Assembly: GCF_900104175.1 (NCBI RefSeq)
Contig: NZ_FNIX01000007.1
Span: forward strand, 124,001 to 188,000
Direction: 5' to 3'
From: Lentzea jiangxiensis
Lineage (GTDB): Bacteria > Actinomycetota > Actinomycetes > Mycobacteriales > Pseudonocardiaceae
Length of the DNA: 64,000 nt
Shown here: positions 1-7,738 of the stretch, one piece after another
How positions within the stretch are numbered: the stretch's first letter is position 1
How the letters are laid out: each line of letters opens with the position of its first letter
Translations under genes and position numbers: made by a program
Notes under the pieces: model-generated
Database searches by the model: none
Seen by the model: only the letters and a program-made list of their open reading frames with translations
What the model was told of the DNA's origin: nothing

Positions 1-222
1 GACGGCAGCCTCCCCGACCACCCCGGCAGCGACGTGGCCCTGCTGTGGACCGAGGGACACGGGTGGGCGATCGCCGTCGAGGACGGTGCCGAACTGGCCG
101 TGGTGGCCCAACTCGCCGGAGCGGTGGAGCCGCCACCGCGGACGGTGGCCCGGTGGGTGAGGCGCCAGTTCTCCACAAGCCGCTCGCCCGTCTCCATGAC
201 GCGGACCGGACACGTGGCCTGA
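1..222 (+). CDS. C-terminal part of a small actinobacterial protein, cut by the window edge
   Basis: Frame 1 is open from the first base and stops at 220-222, giving the last 73 residues of a protein that begins outside the window. The visible part reads as a compact domain (VALLWTEGHGWAIAVEDG, then a PPPRTVARWVRR segment). It resembles the C-terminus of small DUF6292-type proteins of Pseudonocardiaceae, but this is memory of a pattern and not a search. No catalytic motif, membrane segment or signal is visible. A strong hairpin follows 9 bases after the stop, so the transcript probably ends there. Function unknown. Confidence 0.6.
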   Translation, partial: DGSLPDHPGSDVALLWTEGHGWAIAVEDGAELAVVAQLAGAVEPPPRTVARWVRRQFSTSRSPVSMTRTGHVA

Positions 223-231
223 CAGACGAAA

Positions 232-272
232 AGATCCGCCCTCACCCAAGACACACGGGTGAGGGCGGATCT
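232..272. terminator. Bidirectional intrinsic terminator
   Basis: Perfect 16-bp inverted repeat: arms 232-247 (AGATCCGCCCTCACCC) and 257-272, loop of 9 bases. It lies between the stop of the + strand gene (222) and the stop of the - strand MmpL gene (289), so it can serve both converging transcripts. Confidence 0.85.
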
Positions 273-288
273 CTGTCCACCGGTTCGG

Positions 289-2442
289 TTAGACGGTGAC
301 CGGCTCCTGCTGGTCCTTCTTCTCGATCTCGTCGAGCGCCGTGCCTTCGACGTCGAGCTCCGGCAGCCACCGCAGCCACTTCGGCAGCCACCAGGCGCGC
401 TCACCGATCAGGGCCAGCGCGGCCGGCACGAGCACCATGCGGACCACGAACGCGTCCACGAAGATGCCCACCGCCAGGGCGAAGGCGATCGACTTCACGG
501 TCGGCTCGCCCGCCGGGACGAAGCCCGCGAACACCGAGAACATGATCAGCGCCGCGGCCACGACGACCGGGGCCGCCTGGCGGAAGCCCGTGGTGATGGC
601 CTCGATCGGCCGGGCGCCGCGGTGGTGCGCCTCGTGCATCCGGGACACCAGGAAGATCTGGTAGTCCATGGCGAGCCCGAACAGGATGCCGATCACCAGG
701 ATCGGCGTGAGGCTGATCAGCGGGCCGGTGCCGTCGAGGTTGACCGCGTCGGCGAGCCAGCCCCACTGGAACACCGCGACCGTCGCGCCGAGCGAGGAGC
801 CGATGGTGAGCAGGAAGCCGAGCACACCGACGACCGGCACCAGCAGCGAGCGGAACACGAGGACCAGCAGCACGAGCGCGAGGCCCACGACGACCGCGAG
901 GTAGATCGGCAGCGCGCGGTCCAGGGACGTGGCCACGTCGACGCTCACCGCGGTGGCGCCGGTGACGTAGGCCTTGCCGCCGTCCAGGTCGGACAGTTCG
1001 GCGCGCAGGTCGGCGACGAGCTGCTCGGTCTCCGTGCTGTCCGGGCCGGACTTCGGGATGACCGTGACCATCGCGGACCCGCCGTCCTGGCTCGGCTGCG
1101 GGGGCGTCACGAGAGCGACGTCGGACAGCTTCGAGATCGGCTCGGCCGCCTTGCCGGCGATGGCGGCGGCGCCGTCCCCCTCGACCAGGACGATGATCGG
1201 GCCGTTGAAGCCCTCGCCGAACCCCTTCGCGAGGATCTGGTTGGCGCGCTCCTGCGTGGAGCCGGCCGGCGGCTGCTGGATCAGCGTGGTGTCCATGGAC
1301 GCCACGGGGATCGAGACGATGCCGAGCGCCACGACCGAGAGCAGCAGCGCGACGAGGCGGTTGCGGGTGATCGCACCGGCCCAGCCGGTGATGACGCCGC
1401 GGTCCTTGGGCTCGGCACTCGCGGCGCCGCGCTCCTTGCGGGTCAGCACGCGGCGGCCGAGCAGGCTCAGCACCGCGGGGACCAGCGTGATGGCGATCAG
1501 CACGGCGACGACGATCGTGGCCGCGGCCGAGACGCCCATCTGCGTGAGGAACGGGATGCCCGCGATCGCGAGGCCCACCAGCGCGATCACGACGGTCAGA
1601 CCGGCGGTGACGACGGCCGAACCGGCGGTGCCCACCGCGGTCGCGACGGCGTGGCCGACGTCCGAGCCGCGGCGCAGCTCCTGGCGGTAGCGGTTGATGA
1701 TGAACAACGCGTAGTCGATGCCGACCGCGAGACCCAGCATCGAGGCGAGGATCGGCGTGGTCGACTGCAGGTCCATGAACCCGGTCGCGATCGTGATGCC
1801 GAGCGTGCCGATGCCGACGCCGATGCCGGCGCTCAGCAGGTTCATGCCCGCGGTCACGAGCGAGCCGTAGGTCAGCGCGAGCACGACGAGCGCCAGCACG
1901 ACACCGATGGCCTCGGTCGGGCCTCCGACGTGCGGCGTCTCCTGCATCGCGGTGCCGCCGACCTCGACGGTCAACCCGGCCGCGCGGGCCTTGTCGACGG
2001 CCTTGAGCAGGTCGGCGCGCTGCGCGTCGGTGACCTCACCGGGCTTCACTTCGTAGGTGACGGTGCTGTAGCCGACGTCGAGGTCCTTGTTGACGCTCGG
2101 CGCGGCCGGGTCGAGCGGGTTCGTCGCCGACCGCACGCCCTGCAGCGCGGACTCGTCCGCCACCAGGTCGGTGATCGTCTTGACGTGCTGCGGCAGCTTC
2201 TGCCCGGCAGGAGCCTGCAGGACGACCCGCGCCGACGCGCTCTCGCCCGTGCCGAACTTCTCCTGGATCCGCTCGAGCGCGGTCGTCGACTCCTGGCCCG
2301 GGATGGACATCGAGTTGGACGTCTCGCCGCCGAGCGTGAAGGCCCCCACCCCGGAGCCGACCAGCACGAGGAGCCAGAGCAGGATGACCGGAAGGCGGTG
2401 CCGGTGCGCACCCCTACCCAGTCTGTAGAGCAGTTTCGCCAT
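289..2442 (-). CDS. MMPL-family RND transporter
   Basis: A 717-residue inner-membrane exporter of the MMPL/RND superfamily, driven by the proton gradient. The two-fold architecture is visible: one N-terminal TM segment, a periplasmic domain, a TM bundle with the charged motif AVGIDYALFIINRYR, a second extracytoplasmic domain, and a second bundle with LAMDYQIFLVSRMHE. The two Asp-Tyr pairs are the expected proton-relay positions of the family. The C-terminus is short and cytoplasmic, as in actinobacterial drug or lipid exporters of about 700 residues. It sits 5 bp downstream of the TetR gene and shares its transcript; its Shine-Dalgarno GGGAGG overlaps the end of that gene. The substrate cannot be told from sequence. 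A lipid or hydrophobic drug is likely from the family. Confidence 0.93.
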   Translation of the reverse strand: MAKLLYRLGRGAHRHRLPVILLWLLVLVGSGVGAFTLGGETSNSMSIPGQESTTALERIQEKFGTGESASARVVLQAPAGQKLPQHVKTITDLVADESALQGVRSATNPLDPAAPSVNKDLDVGYSTVTYEVKPGEVTDAQRADLLKAVDKARAAGLTVEVGGTAMQETPHVGGPTEAIGVVLALVVLALTYGSLVTAGMNLLSAGIGVGIGTLGITIATGFMDLQSTTPILASMLGLAVGIDYALFIINRYRQELRRGSDVGHAVATAVGTAGSAVVTAGLTVVIALVGLAIAGIPFLTQMGVSAAATIVVAVLIAITLVPAVLSLLGRRVLTRKERGAASAEPKDRGVITGWAGAITRNRLVALLLSVVALGIVSIPVASMDTTLIQQPPAGSTQERANQILAKGFGEGFNGPIIVLVEGDGAAAIAGKAAEPISKLSDVALVTPPQPSQDGGSAMVTVIPKSGPDSTETEQLVADLRAELSDLDGGKAYVTGATAVSVDVATSLDRALPIYLAVVVGLALVLLVLVFRSLLVPVVGVLGFLLTIGSSLGATVAVFQWGWLADAVNLDGTGPLISLTPILVIGILFGLAMDYQIFLVSRMHEAHHRGARPIEAITTGFRQAAPVVVAAALIMFSVFAGFVPAGEPTVKSIAFALAVGIFVDAFVVRMVLVPAALALIGERAWWLPKWLRWLPELDVEGTALDEIEKKDQQEPVTV

Positions 2443-2447
2443 GGTGG

Positions 2448-2999
2448 TCAGGCCTCCCGGTGCCCGAGTGCGTCATAACAGGTAGCGAGGATCAAGGGGC
2501 GCCACAGCGTCTTGTCACCCTCCTGGTTGGCCAGCAGGGTGAGCACCGCCATGGCGCTGAGCGCGCCGACGATCCGGATGGCGCGCGGCAGTTCGGTGGT
2601 CGGGTCGATGACGAACATCTCGTTGAGCAGCAGCTCGTCCTGCGCCTGCTGGGGGTCCTCGCCGGGCGCCGTCATCGACCGGAACAGCAGCGAGACCATG
2701 CCCGGCCGGTCGAGCGCGTAGTCGGTCAGCAGCTCGACCGACCGGCGCTCGCGAGCGGGTCCCGCCGGCATGTCCGAGACCAGCTCGAGCACGTGCCGGC
2801 AGATGACGCGGCTCTGCTCCCACGCCGCTTCGAAGAGAGCTTCCTTGCTCGGGAAGTGGTGCAGCAGGCCGGCCTTGGACAGGCCGACGGCGTCGGCGAG
2901 GGCCTTCACCGAGGTCTGCTCGAAGCCGTGCCGCGCGAAGAGCGCGGCGGCGGCGTCGAGGATCCTCTCGTCGACCCCGGCCCTGGGCTGTCGTGGCAT
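2448..2999 (-). CDS. TetR/AcrR-family repressor of the MmpL gene
   Basis: A 183-residue one-component regulator. The N-terminal TetR DNA-binding domain (about residues 8-55) shows RILDAAAALFARHGFEQTSVKALADAVGLSKAGLLHHFPSKEALFEA, with the helix-turn-helix in the second half. The rest is an all-helical ligand domain unlike any I can assign. The start codon is ATG at 2999, directly downstream of two palindromes (3021-3060). The gene is first in an operon with the exporter, the usual arrangement for a repressor that is relieved when the exporter's substrate binds. Confidence 0.9.
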   Translation of the reverse strand: MPRQPRAGVDERILDAAAALFARHGFEQTSVKALADAVGLSKAGLLHHFPSKEALFEAAWEQSRVICRHVLELVSDMPAGPARERRSVELLTDYALDRPGMVSLLFRSMTAPGEDPQQAQDELLLNEMFVIDPTTELPRAIRIVGALSAMAVLTLLANQEGDKTLWRPLILATCYDALGHREA

Positions 3000-3020
3000 G
3001 TCCTCGACTTTACGGTGTTC

Positions 3021-3060
3021 ACCAACCGATTCGGTAGGTAAACCGACCGAAGTGGTCGGT
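3021..3060. promoter_or_regulatory. Double TetR-type operator
   Basis: Two adjacent 19-bp dyads lie just upstream of the TetR start. The first (3021-3039) has the core ACCGATTCGGT with outer ACC/GGT arms. The second (3042-3060) is ACCGACC-5-GGTCGGT. Both share the half-site ACCGA/TCGGT. Size and position fit autoregulation of the TetR-MmpL operon; binding is inferred. Confidence 0.7.
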
Positions 3061-3228
3061 GGCGTTCGTCACCATAACGGGTGAGCGACCGCGCTGAAGT
3101 CGGCTGGTCTGGTGACTGACGGTGACGGCGGGGTGGATGTACGGCATGGCGAAGAGCCGGCCCTCGCGGTTCGACGAACTGCTTCCACGTCAGCGCACCG
3201 CTGTGAGCGTGGCTGCGAGAATGGCCGG

Positions 3229-3519
3229 ATGTTCGTCTTCGACGCGGAGCTGTGGCTCTGGGACGCCCGCCGCATGGACACCTGGACGTTCGTGACGCTG
3301 CCCGAGGACGTCTCGGACCAGATCCGCGACATCGCCACGCCGGGTGCCGGGTTCGGCTCGGTCAAGGTGCGGGTGGGCGTGGGCGCCAGCACGTGGTCCA
3401 CGTCGGTGTTCCCGGACAAGCAGTCGGGGTGCTACGTGCTGCCGATCAAGGCGGCCGTGCGCAAGAAGAACGACATCAGTCCCGGGGACGTCGTCGAGGT
3501 GACGGTCGAGGTCGTCTAG
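3229..3519 (+). CDS. DUF1905 domain protein
   Basis: A 96-residue protein that fits the DUF1905 fold: an N-terminal strand pair (MFVFDAELWLWD), WTFVTLPEDVSDQIRDIA, and the C-terminal KNDISPGDVVEVTVEVV. DUF1905 is a small beta-barrel domain, often fused to a YdeI/OmpD-associated domain, which is absent here. The ATG at 3229 is chosen because it starts the conserved domain directly; longer in-frame extensions upstream are low complexity. The biochemical role of the family is not known. The stop overlaps a converging reading frame on the other strand. Confidence 0.8.
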   Translation: MFVFDAELWLWDARRMDTWTFVTLPEDVSDQIRDIATPGAGFGSVKVRVGVGASTWSTSVFPDKQSGCYVLPIKAAVRKKNDISPGDVVEVTVEVV

Positions 3520-3720
3520 CGGGTCCGGTCGATGTCGGCGCAGATAGCGGCGCGGTCGCTCGCGGCGTGCACCTCGCCTGTCATGGTTTCGTAGACCTCC
3601 CAACGGTTTCGCGTCCGCGGACCGCGCCACACGCCTTGCGGACGCGCGGGTCGGCGGCCTCGCAGGGGAGGAACACGGGTGGGTACCGCGTGAACAGGTC
3701 GTCGACGCGCAGGCGGTCTA
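3516..3720 (-). pseudogene. Unrecognised frameshifted remnant
   Basis: Between DUF1905 and the monooxygenase gene, the - strand shows two stretches with strongly coding-like G/C third positions in different frames. Upstream is DDLFTRYPPVFLPCEAADP (about 3635-3702). Downstream is RWEVYETMTGEVHAASDRAA, running on to a TAG at 3516-3518. Joining them needs one frameshift near 3590-3610. No ATG or GTG precedes the first stretch in frame, so the 5' end also looks lost. I do not recognise the family. It could be non-coding sequence with chance composition. Confidence 0.3.
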
Positions 3721-3751
3721 GGCTCGGACAGATCAGCTCGAGGAGGCCGTC

Positions 3752-4084
3752 TTGATCTTCATCACCGCCAAGTTCCGCGTCCTGCCCGAGCACGCCGAGG
3801 CCTGGCCGGAGCTCAGCAGGAGCTTCACCGAGGCCACCCGTGCCGAGCCCGGCTGCCTGTGGTTCGACTGGTCGCGCAGCCTCGACGACCCGAACGAGTA
3901 CGTGCTGGTCGAGGCGTTCCGCGACGGCGACGCCGGTGGCGCGCACGTGCGGTCGGAGCACTTCAGGACCGCCCAGGAGGAACTGCCGCGCTACCTCGCC
4001 GAGACGCCGCGCATCGTGAGCCAGGTCGTCGAGCAGGACGGCTGGTCGGAGCTCGGCGAGATGGAGGTTGCGCCACGCGGGTGA
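3752..4084 (+). CDS. Antibiotic biosynthesis monooxygenase (ABM) domain protein
   Basis: A 110-residue single-domain protein of the ABM/YgiN ferredoxin-like fold: MIFITAKFRVLPEHAEAWPE, then EPGCLWFDWSRSLDDPNEYVLVEAFRD and the C-terminal helix with HF..AQEELPRYL. Family members act as cofactor-free oxygenases on quinols or polyketide aromatics, usually as dimers; the true substrate is not visible. Translation starts at TTG 3752, chosen because a perfect AGGAGG lies at 3741-3746 with 5-nt spacing and the domain begins at once. It stands alone. Confidence 0.85.
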   Translation: MIFITAKFRVLPEHAEAWPELSRSFTEATRAEPGCLWFDWSRSLDDPNEYVLVEAFRDGDAGGAHVRSEHFRTAQEELPRYLAETPRIVSQVVEQDGWSELGEMEVAPRG

Positions 4085-4136
4085 GCCTGGCCCGGATCGT
4101 GTGGCGCACGGGAGTTCCTCCGCTGAGGATGGCGGG

Positions 4137-4415
4137 ATGGACGCCTTCGTGGAGCTGTCCGCCGAGCTGACCGGGTTCTCGGTGGAGGAGCTGAGGTCGA
4201 CCGGACTGGTCGAGCAGTACCGCGCGCTGGCCGACGGCGCGTCCGAGGCCGAGGTCATCCAGCTCTGGTACACCGGGGTCTGGCGCGGGGCGGTCCCGGC
4301 CGAACGCGCCTACGCCGAAGGCCTGGCGTGGAAGGCGATCGGGGTCGCCCCGCCGGGCACGGCGGGGCCCGGTTTCGGCAGCTGGGAGCACAGACCGCGA
4401 AGAAGCGCCCGGTGA
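4137..4415 (+). CDS. Small subunit of an FAD-dependent sugar/alcohol dehydrogenase (FAD-SLDH-like)
   Basis: A 92-residue protein with FVELSAELTGFSVEELRSTG...YRALADGASEAEVIQLWYTGVWRG. The LS..LTG opening and the WYTG motif are typical of the small, chaperone-like subunit of membrane FAD sorbitol/fructose dehydrogenases. In those systems the small subunit helps fold or export the GMC flavoprotein. The TAT signal of the proteobacterial versions is not apparent here. Its stop (TGA, 4413-4415) overlaps the GTG start of the next gene (4412), so the two are translationally coupled. This supports a complex. Confidence 0.65.
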   Translation: MDAFVELSAELTGFSVEELRSTGLVEQYRALADGASEAEVIQLWYTGVWRGAVPAERAYAEGLAWKAIGVAPPGTAGPGFGSWEHRPRRSAR

Positions 4416-6055
4416 GGGCCGTGGTCGTCGGCGCGGGGTTCGCCGGCTCGCTCGTCGCCAAGGTGCTGGGGGACAACGGGTTTCGCGTGCTCGTCCTGGA
4501 GGCGGGCGCGGAACCGAACGACGACGCGGTCAGCCGCTTCCGCACGGCGCTCGTCAAGTCGCCGCTCACGCCCTACCGCACGACGGCCGCCGCGCCGTCC
4601 AGCGACTACCTGGTCACCACCGGCCCGCACTCGCTCGCGAGCCCCTACCTGCGCATGAACGGCGGCACGGGCACCCTCTGGACCGGCATCACACCCCGGA
4701 TGCGCCCCGACGACTTCCGCACCGGCGACCTCGGCCGGGGCCGCAACTGGCCGCTGTCCTACGCGGACCTGGAACCACACTACCGCGCGGCGGAGTGGGA
4801 GATCGGCATCGCGGCCGACGCGGACGAGCAACGGCAGCACGTTCCCGTCGCCGACGGCTACCGCTACCCGATGCACGCGTTGCCCCGCACGTTCCTCGAC
4901 CACGCCATAGCGTCCGTTGTGGACGGACGGCGCATCGACGGCCACAAGCTCCTGGTCGTCGGCACACCTCAGGCGCGCAACGGTGTCCCGGTCGACGGAT
5001 ACCGTCCGGACGGACGGCTCTGCGCCGGCTTCGCGAGCTGCGTGCCCGTCTGCCCGGAGGGTGCCAAGTACACACCGCGCCGCACGCAGGAGCGGTGGTC
5101 CGCCAGCGTCGAGCTGCGCACCCGCTGCGTGGTGAACCGGCTGCACGCCGACGAGACCGGCCGCATCACCGAGGTCGGCTACCAGCGCTACGAGGACGAC
5201 ACCTCCGGCAGGCACACGCGGCACACGGTGCCAACGGACGTCGTGCTCCTCGCCGCGCACGCCGTCGAGAACGCCAAGCTGCTGCTCATGTCAGGGCTCG
5301 CGAACAGCAGCGGGCAGGTGGGGCGCAACCTCATGGGACACCCGGTGCTGCTGACGTGGGGGCTGATGCCCCACCCGATCGGCCCGTTCCGCGGCCCGGG
5401 CTCGACGACCGGCATCGAGACCTTCCGGTCGGGCCCCGAGCGCCGCGCACGGGCGCCGTTCCGCATCGAGATCGGCAACTGGGGCTGGGGCTGGTCGGCG
5501 GGCAGCCCCGGCTCGGACACCGCCGAGCTCGTCGCCGCCGGTCTGCGCGGGACCGAGCTGAGGAAGGCGGTCGCGGAGCGGGTCGGCAGGCAGTTCACGC
5601 TGCAGATCGAGGTCGAGCAGGAGGCGGACCCCGCCAACCGCGTCACCCTCGCGGACGCACGCGACGCCCTGGGCAACCCGCGCCCGTCCGTCCACTACGC
5701 GCTGTCGGACTACGTCAAGGACGGCCTGCTCGCCGCGAAAAGGGTGTCGGAACAGCTGTTCCAGATGCTCGGCGCGGAGGACTTCACGGCGTACGAACCG
5801 GACGACGGGCACTACTTCGAACACGACGGCGAACCGCTCCGCTACTGGGGCGCCGGGCACAGCGGCGGTACGCACGTGATGGGCACGTCACCGCGCGACT
5901 CCGTCGTGGACGAGTGGCAGCGCTGCTGGGACCACCCGAACCTCTACGCGGTCGGGTGCGGGAGCATGCCCTCGCTCGGCACGTCGAACCCGTCGCTCAC
6001 GATGGCGGCGCTGGCTCTGCGCACCGCCGGGCACCTCGTGTCGGGCAGGCGCTGA
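4412..6055 (+). CDS. GMC-family FAD oxidoreductase (large dehydrogenase subunit)
   Basis: A 547-residue flavoenzyme that oxidises an alcohol or sugar hydroxyl. It has the FAD-binding GAGFAG (residues 7-12) with RVLVLEAGAE, the GMC segment MNGGTGTLWTGITPRMRP, and the C-terminal active-site region GHSGGTHVMGTS followed by NLYAVGCGSMPSLGTSNPSLT. Residues C204, C210 and C214 (CAGFASCVPVCPEGAKY) form the Cys cluster seen in large subunits of gluconate/fructose-type dehydrogenases. The GTG at 4412 is preferred over upstream starts because it gives the Rossmann motif at the very N-terminus and overlaps the small-subunit stop. No cytochrome c subunit follows, so the electron acceptor is unclear. Confidence 0.88.
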   Translation: MRAVVVGAGFAGSLVAKVLGDNGFRVLVLEAGAEPNDDAVSRFRTALVKSPLTPYRTTAAAPSSDYLVTTGPHSLASPYLRMNGGTGTLWTGITPRMRPDDFRTGDLGRGRNWPLSYADLEPHYRAAEWEIGIAADADEQRQHVPVADGYRYPMHALPRTFLDHAIASVVDGRRIDGHKLLVVGTPQARNGVPVDGYRPDGRLCAGFASCVPVCPEGAKYTPRRTQERWSASVELRTRCVVNRLHADETGRITEVGYQRYEDDTSGRHTRHTVPTDVVLLAAHAVENAKLLLMSGLANSSGQVGRNLMGHPVLLTWGLMPHPIGPFRGPGSTTGIETFRSGPERRARAPFRIEIGNWGWGWSAGSPGSDTAELVAAGLRGTELRKAVAERVGRQFTLQIEVEQEADPANRVTLADARDALGNPRPSVHYALSDYVKDGLLAAKRVSEQLFQMLGAEDFTAYEPDDGHYFEHDGEPLRYWGAGHSGGTHVMGTSPRDSVVDEWQRCWDHPNLYAVGCGSMPSLGTSNPSLTMAALALRTAGHLVSGRR

Positions 6056-6149
6056 AGGAGTTCCGCGCGAAGATGTCGAAAGCTCCGTGACGTCGATCGA
6101 CGCAGGGGTGGCGGCGGGCGTCGCCGTCAGTCGACATCGAGGAGAGACC

Positions 6150-6524
6150 ATGCGGTTCATGCTCACGCACCGAGTCCGGGAGGACGACCCGGCCTCCTGG
6201 GAGCCGAACACCGAGCTCGTCGAGCGGATGAACGCGTTCGTCGGGAAGCTCGGCGCGAACGGCGTCCTGCTCGGCGCCGAGGGGGTGCACCGGACCGGCG
6301 CGGTGGTGCGCAGGCGCGGTGCGGCGGTCAGGGCGACGGACGGGCCGTTCGCCGAGGCCAAGGAGGTCGTCGGCGGCTTCCTGCTGATCGGCGCGAAGGA
6401 CCTCGCGGAGGCCACGGCCGTCGCCGAGGAGTACATCACCTGCTTCGCGGGCGTCGAGGAGATGTCGGTCGAGGTCCGGCAGGTCGCCGAGGCCGAGGAC
6501 ATCGAGCCCTACCAGGCCAGGTAG
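6150..6524 (+). CDS. YCII-related (DGPF) domain protein
   Basis: A 124-residue protein of the YCII/DGPF family: MRFMLTHRVRED, the conserved DGPFAEAKEVVGGFLLIGAKDLAEA segment with the signature DGPF, and a C-terminal tail. The domain has a ferredoxin-like dimeric fold with a His/Asp pair. Its members are often encoded beside ECF sigma factors, but not here. Start ATG 6150 follows GGAGAG (6141-6146). Function unknown. A strong terminator follows the stop. Confidence 0.88.
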   Translation: MRFMLTHRVREDDPASWEPNTELVERMNAFVGKLGANGVLLGAEGVHRTGAVVRRRGAAVRATDGPFAEAKEVVGGFLLIGAKDLAEATAVAEEYITCFAGVEEMSVEVRQVAEAEDIEPYQAR

Positions 6525-6530
6525 CCCCAG

Positions 6531-6566
6531 GGGGCCGCACGTCCCCTCACGGTGACGTGCGGCCCC
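6531..6566 (+). terminator. Intrinsic terminator after the YCII gene
   Basis: Perfect 13-bp stem (GGGGCCGCACGTC at 6531-6543 with 6554-6566), 10-nt loop, starting 6 bases after the stop codon. No U tract, as is common in high-GC actinobacteria. Confidence 0.75.
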
Positions 6567-6647
6567 ACCCGAAGAGGAACTCAGCGGGCACGAGCGTGCA
6601 GTGGTCGAGCTGCGCGAGAACGAGAAGCTCTCGCGTGGTGCGGCCTT

Positions 6648-7316
6648 CTAGTTCGCCGCTCCGCCGGCGGCGAGCCTCATCAGGTCGGAGTCGAGGTCGA
6701 TCGTCAGCTCGGTGCCGCCCGCGCTGCCGAACTCGTGCTGGTAGCTGCCCCAGGACTCCTCGCGCACGGTCTTCTCGAACCCGGCGGCCATGAGCGCCAC
6801 CAGTTCGAGGGCCGCGCGGTCGATGCGCTTGTTCAGCCCGTTGTCCTGCCAGTCCTCGGTGGAGGCGAACAGCGACGTCGGCACCACGACGGTCCGCAGG
6901 TAGGCGAACAGGCCGCGCATCTGGTCGTCGACCACGAGCGCGTGCCGGGCGGTGCCGGCGGTCGCGGCGAGCACGACCGGCTTCGCGATCAGCAGGTCGT
7001 TGTCGAGGAGCTGGAAGAACGAGGTGAACAACCCGCTGGCGCCCGCCTTGTAGACCGGCGTGCTCGCGACGACGCCGTCCGCGTGCTGCAGGGCGGAGAC
7101 CGCCTTCTGCAGCTTCGGCCCGACGTGGTTCGACACCAGGGCGTTCGCGATCTCGGAAGCGAGCTCGCGCAGCTCGACGACGCTCGTGGTGACGGTCTGC
7201 CCGCGCCGGCCGGCGAGGGCGGTGACCCGTCCGGCGACGCGGTCGGCGAGCAGGCGGGTGGACGACGGGTCGCTGGTGCCCGCGGAGACGACCACCAGCT
7301 GGAAGGTCTGGCTCAT
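6648..7316 (-). CDS. FMN reductase of the LLM-partnered CE1759 type
   Basis: A 222-residue NAD(P)H-dependent FMN reductase of the flavodoxin-like SsuE/CE1759 group. It opens with QLVVVSAGTSDPSSTRLLAD (phosphate-binding loop) and carries the flavin-fold strand ADGVVASTPVYKAGASGLFT and the helix DNDLLIAKPVVLAATAGT. The family supplies reduced FMN to a partner luciferase-like monooxygenase. That partner is encoded in the same operon (7735-8892), with MarR between them. The start ATG (7316) overlaps the MarR stop by 4 bases, so translation is coupled. Confidence 0.9.
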   Translation of the reverse strand: MSQTFQLVVVSAGTSDPSSTRLLADRVAGRVTALAGRRGQTVTTSVVELRELASEIANALVSNHVGPKLQKAVSALQHADGVVASTPVYKAGASGLFTSFFQLLDNDLLIAKPVVLAATAGTARHALVVDDQMRGLFAYLRTVVVPTSLFASTEDWQDNGLNKRIDRAALELVALMAAGFEKTVREESWGSYQHEFGSAGGTELTIDLDSDLMRLAAGGAAN

Positions 7317-7738
7317 TGCTCCTCGTTCTGGCTGAGCTTGCCGGTGATGGCGGCGAGCTGGTCGAGTTCTTCGGGCGTCAGCACGCTCAGGGCGCGCGCG
7401 ACGCTGCGTGCGTGCGGCCGGCCGATCGCCCGCTGGGTGTCCCGGCCGGCCGGGGTGAGCGACAGGCGCACACCCCGGCGGTCGCCGGGGTCGGGGCAGC
7501 GCCGCACCAGACCCCGCTCGACCAGGCGGTCGACCATGCGGGACAGGGCGGGCTGGCTCAGCAGCACGTGCCGGTTCAGCTCACTCATCCTGAGTGGACC
7601 GTCGCACTTGGACAGCTGGTACAGCACGTCGTACTCCCGCATGGTCAACTCGCCCCAGACGTCCTCCGCGTTGAACTGCTTCGTCAACACGGCGTACGCC
7701 CGCATCAGCGACTCCCACGCCTCGTTGGCACGAGTCAC
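7313..7738 (-). CDS. MarR-family regulator
   Basis: A 141-residue winged-helix regulator. MREYDVLYQLSKCDGPLRMSELNRHVLLSQPALSRMVDRLVERGLVRRCPDPGDRRGVRLSLTPAG covers the recognition helix (SQPALSRMVDRL) and the wing with the conserved D-x-R (DPGDRRG). The GTG start (7738) overlaps the stop of the monooxygenase gene, and its own stop overlaps the reductase start. It is thus the middle gene of a three-gene coupled operon and probably represses it through the dyad at 8921-8936. MarR proteins often sense phenolics or oxidants; the ligand is unknown here. Confidence 0.9.
   Translation of the reverse strand: MTRANEAWESLMRAYAVLTKQFNAEDVWGELTMREYDVLYQLSKCDGPLRMSELNRHVLLSQPALSRMVDRLVERGLVRRCPDPGDRRGVRLSLTPAGRDTQRAIGRPHARSVARALSVLTPEELDQLAAITGKLSQNEEQ

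Noticed and set aside
259-2478. 739-codon + strand open frame opposite the MmpL gene
   Set aside because: Arg/Asp/His-rich shadow of a GC-rich gene; the opposite frame encodes a clear MMPL transporter.
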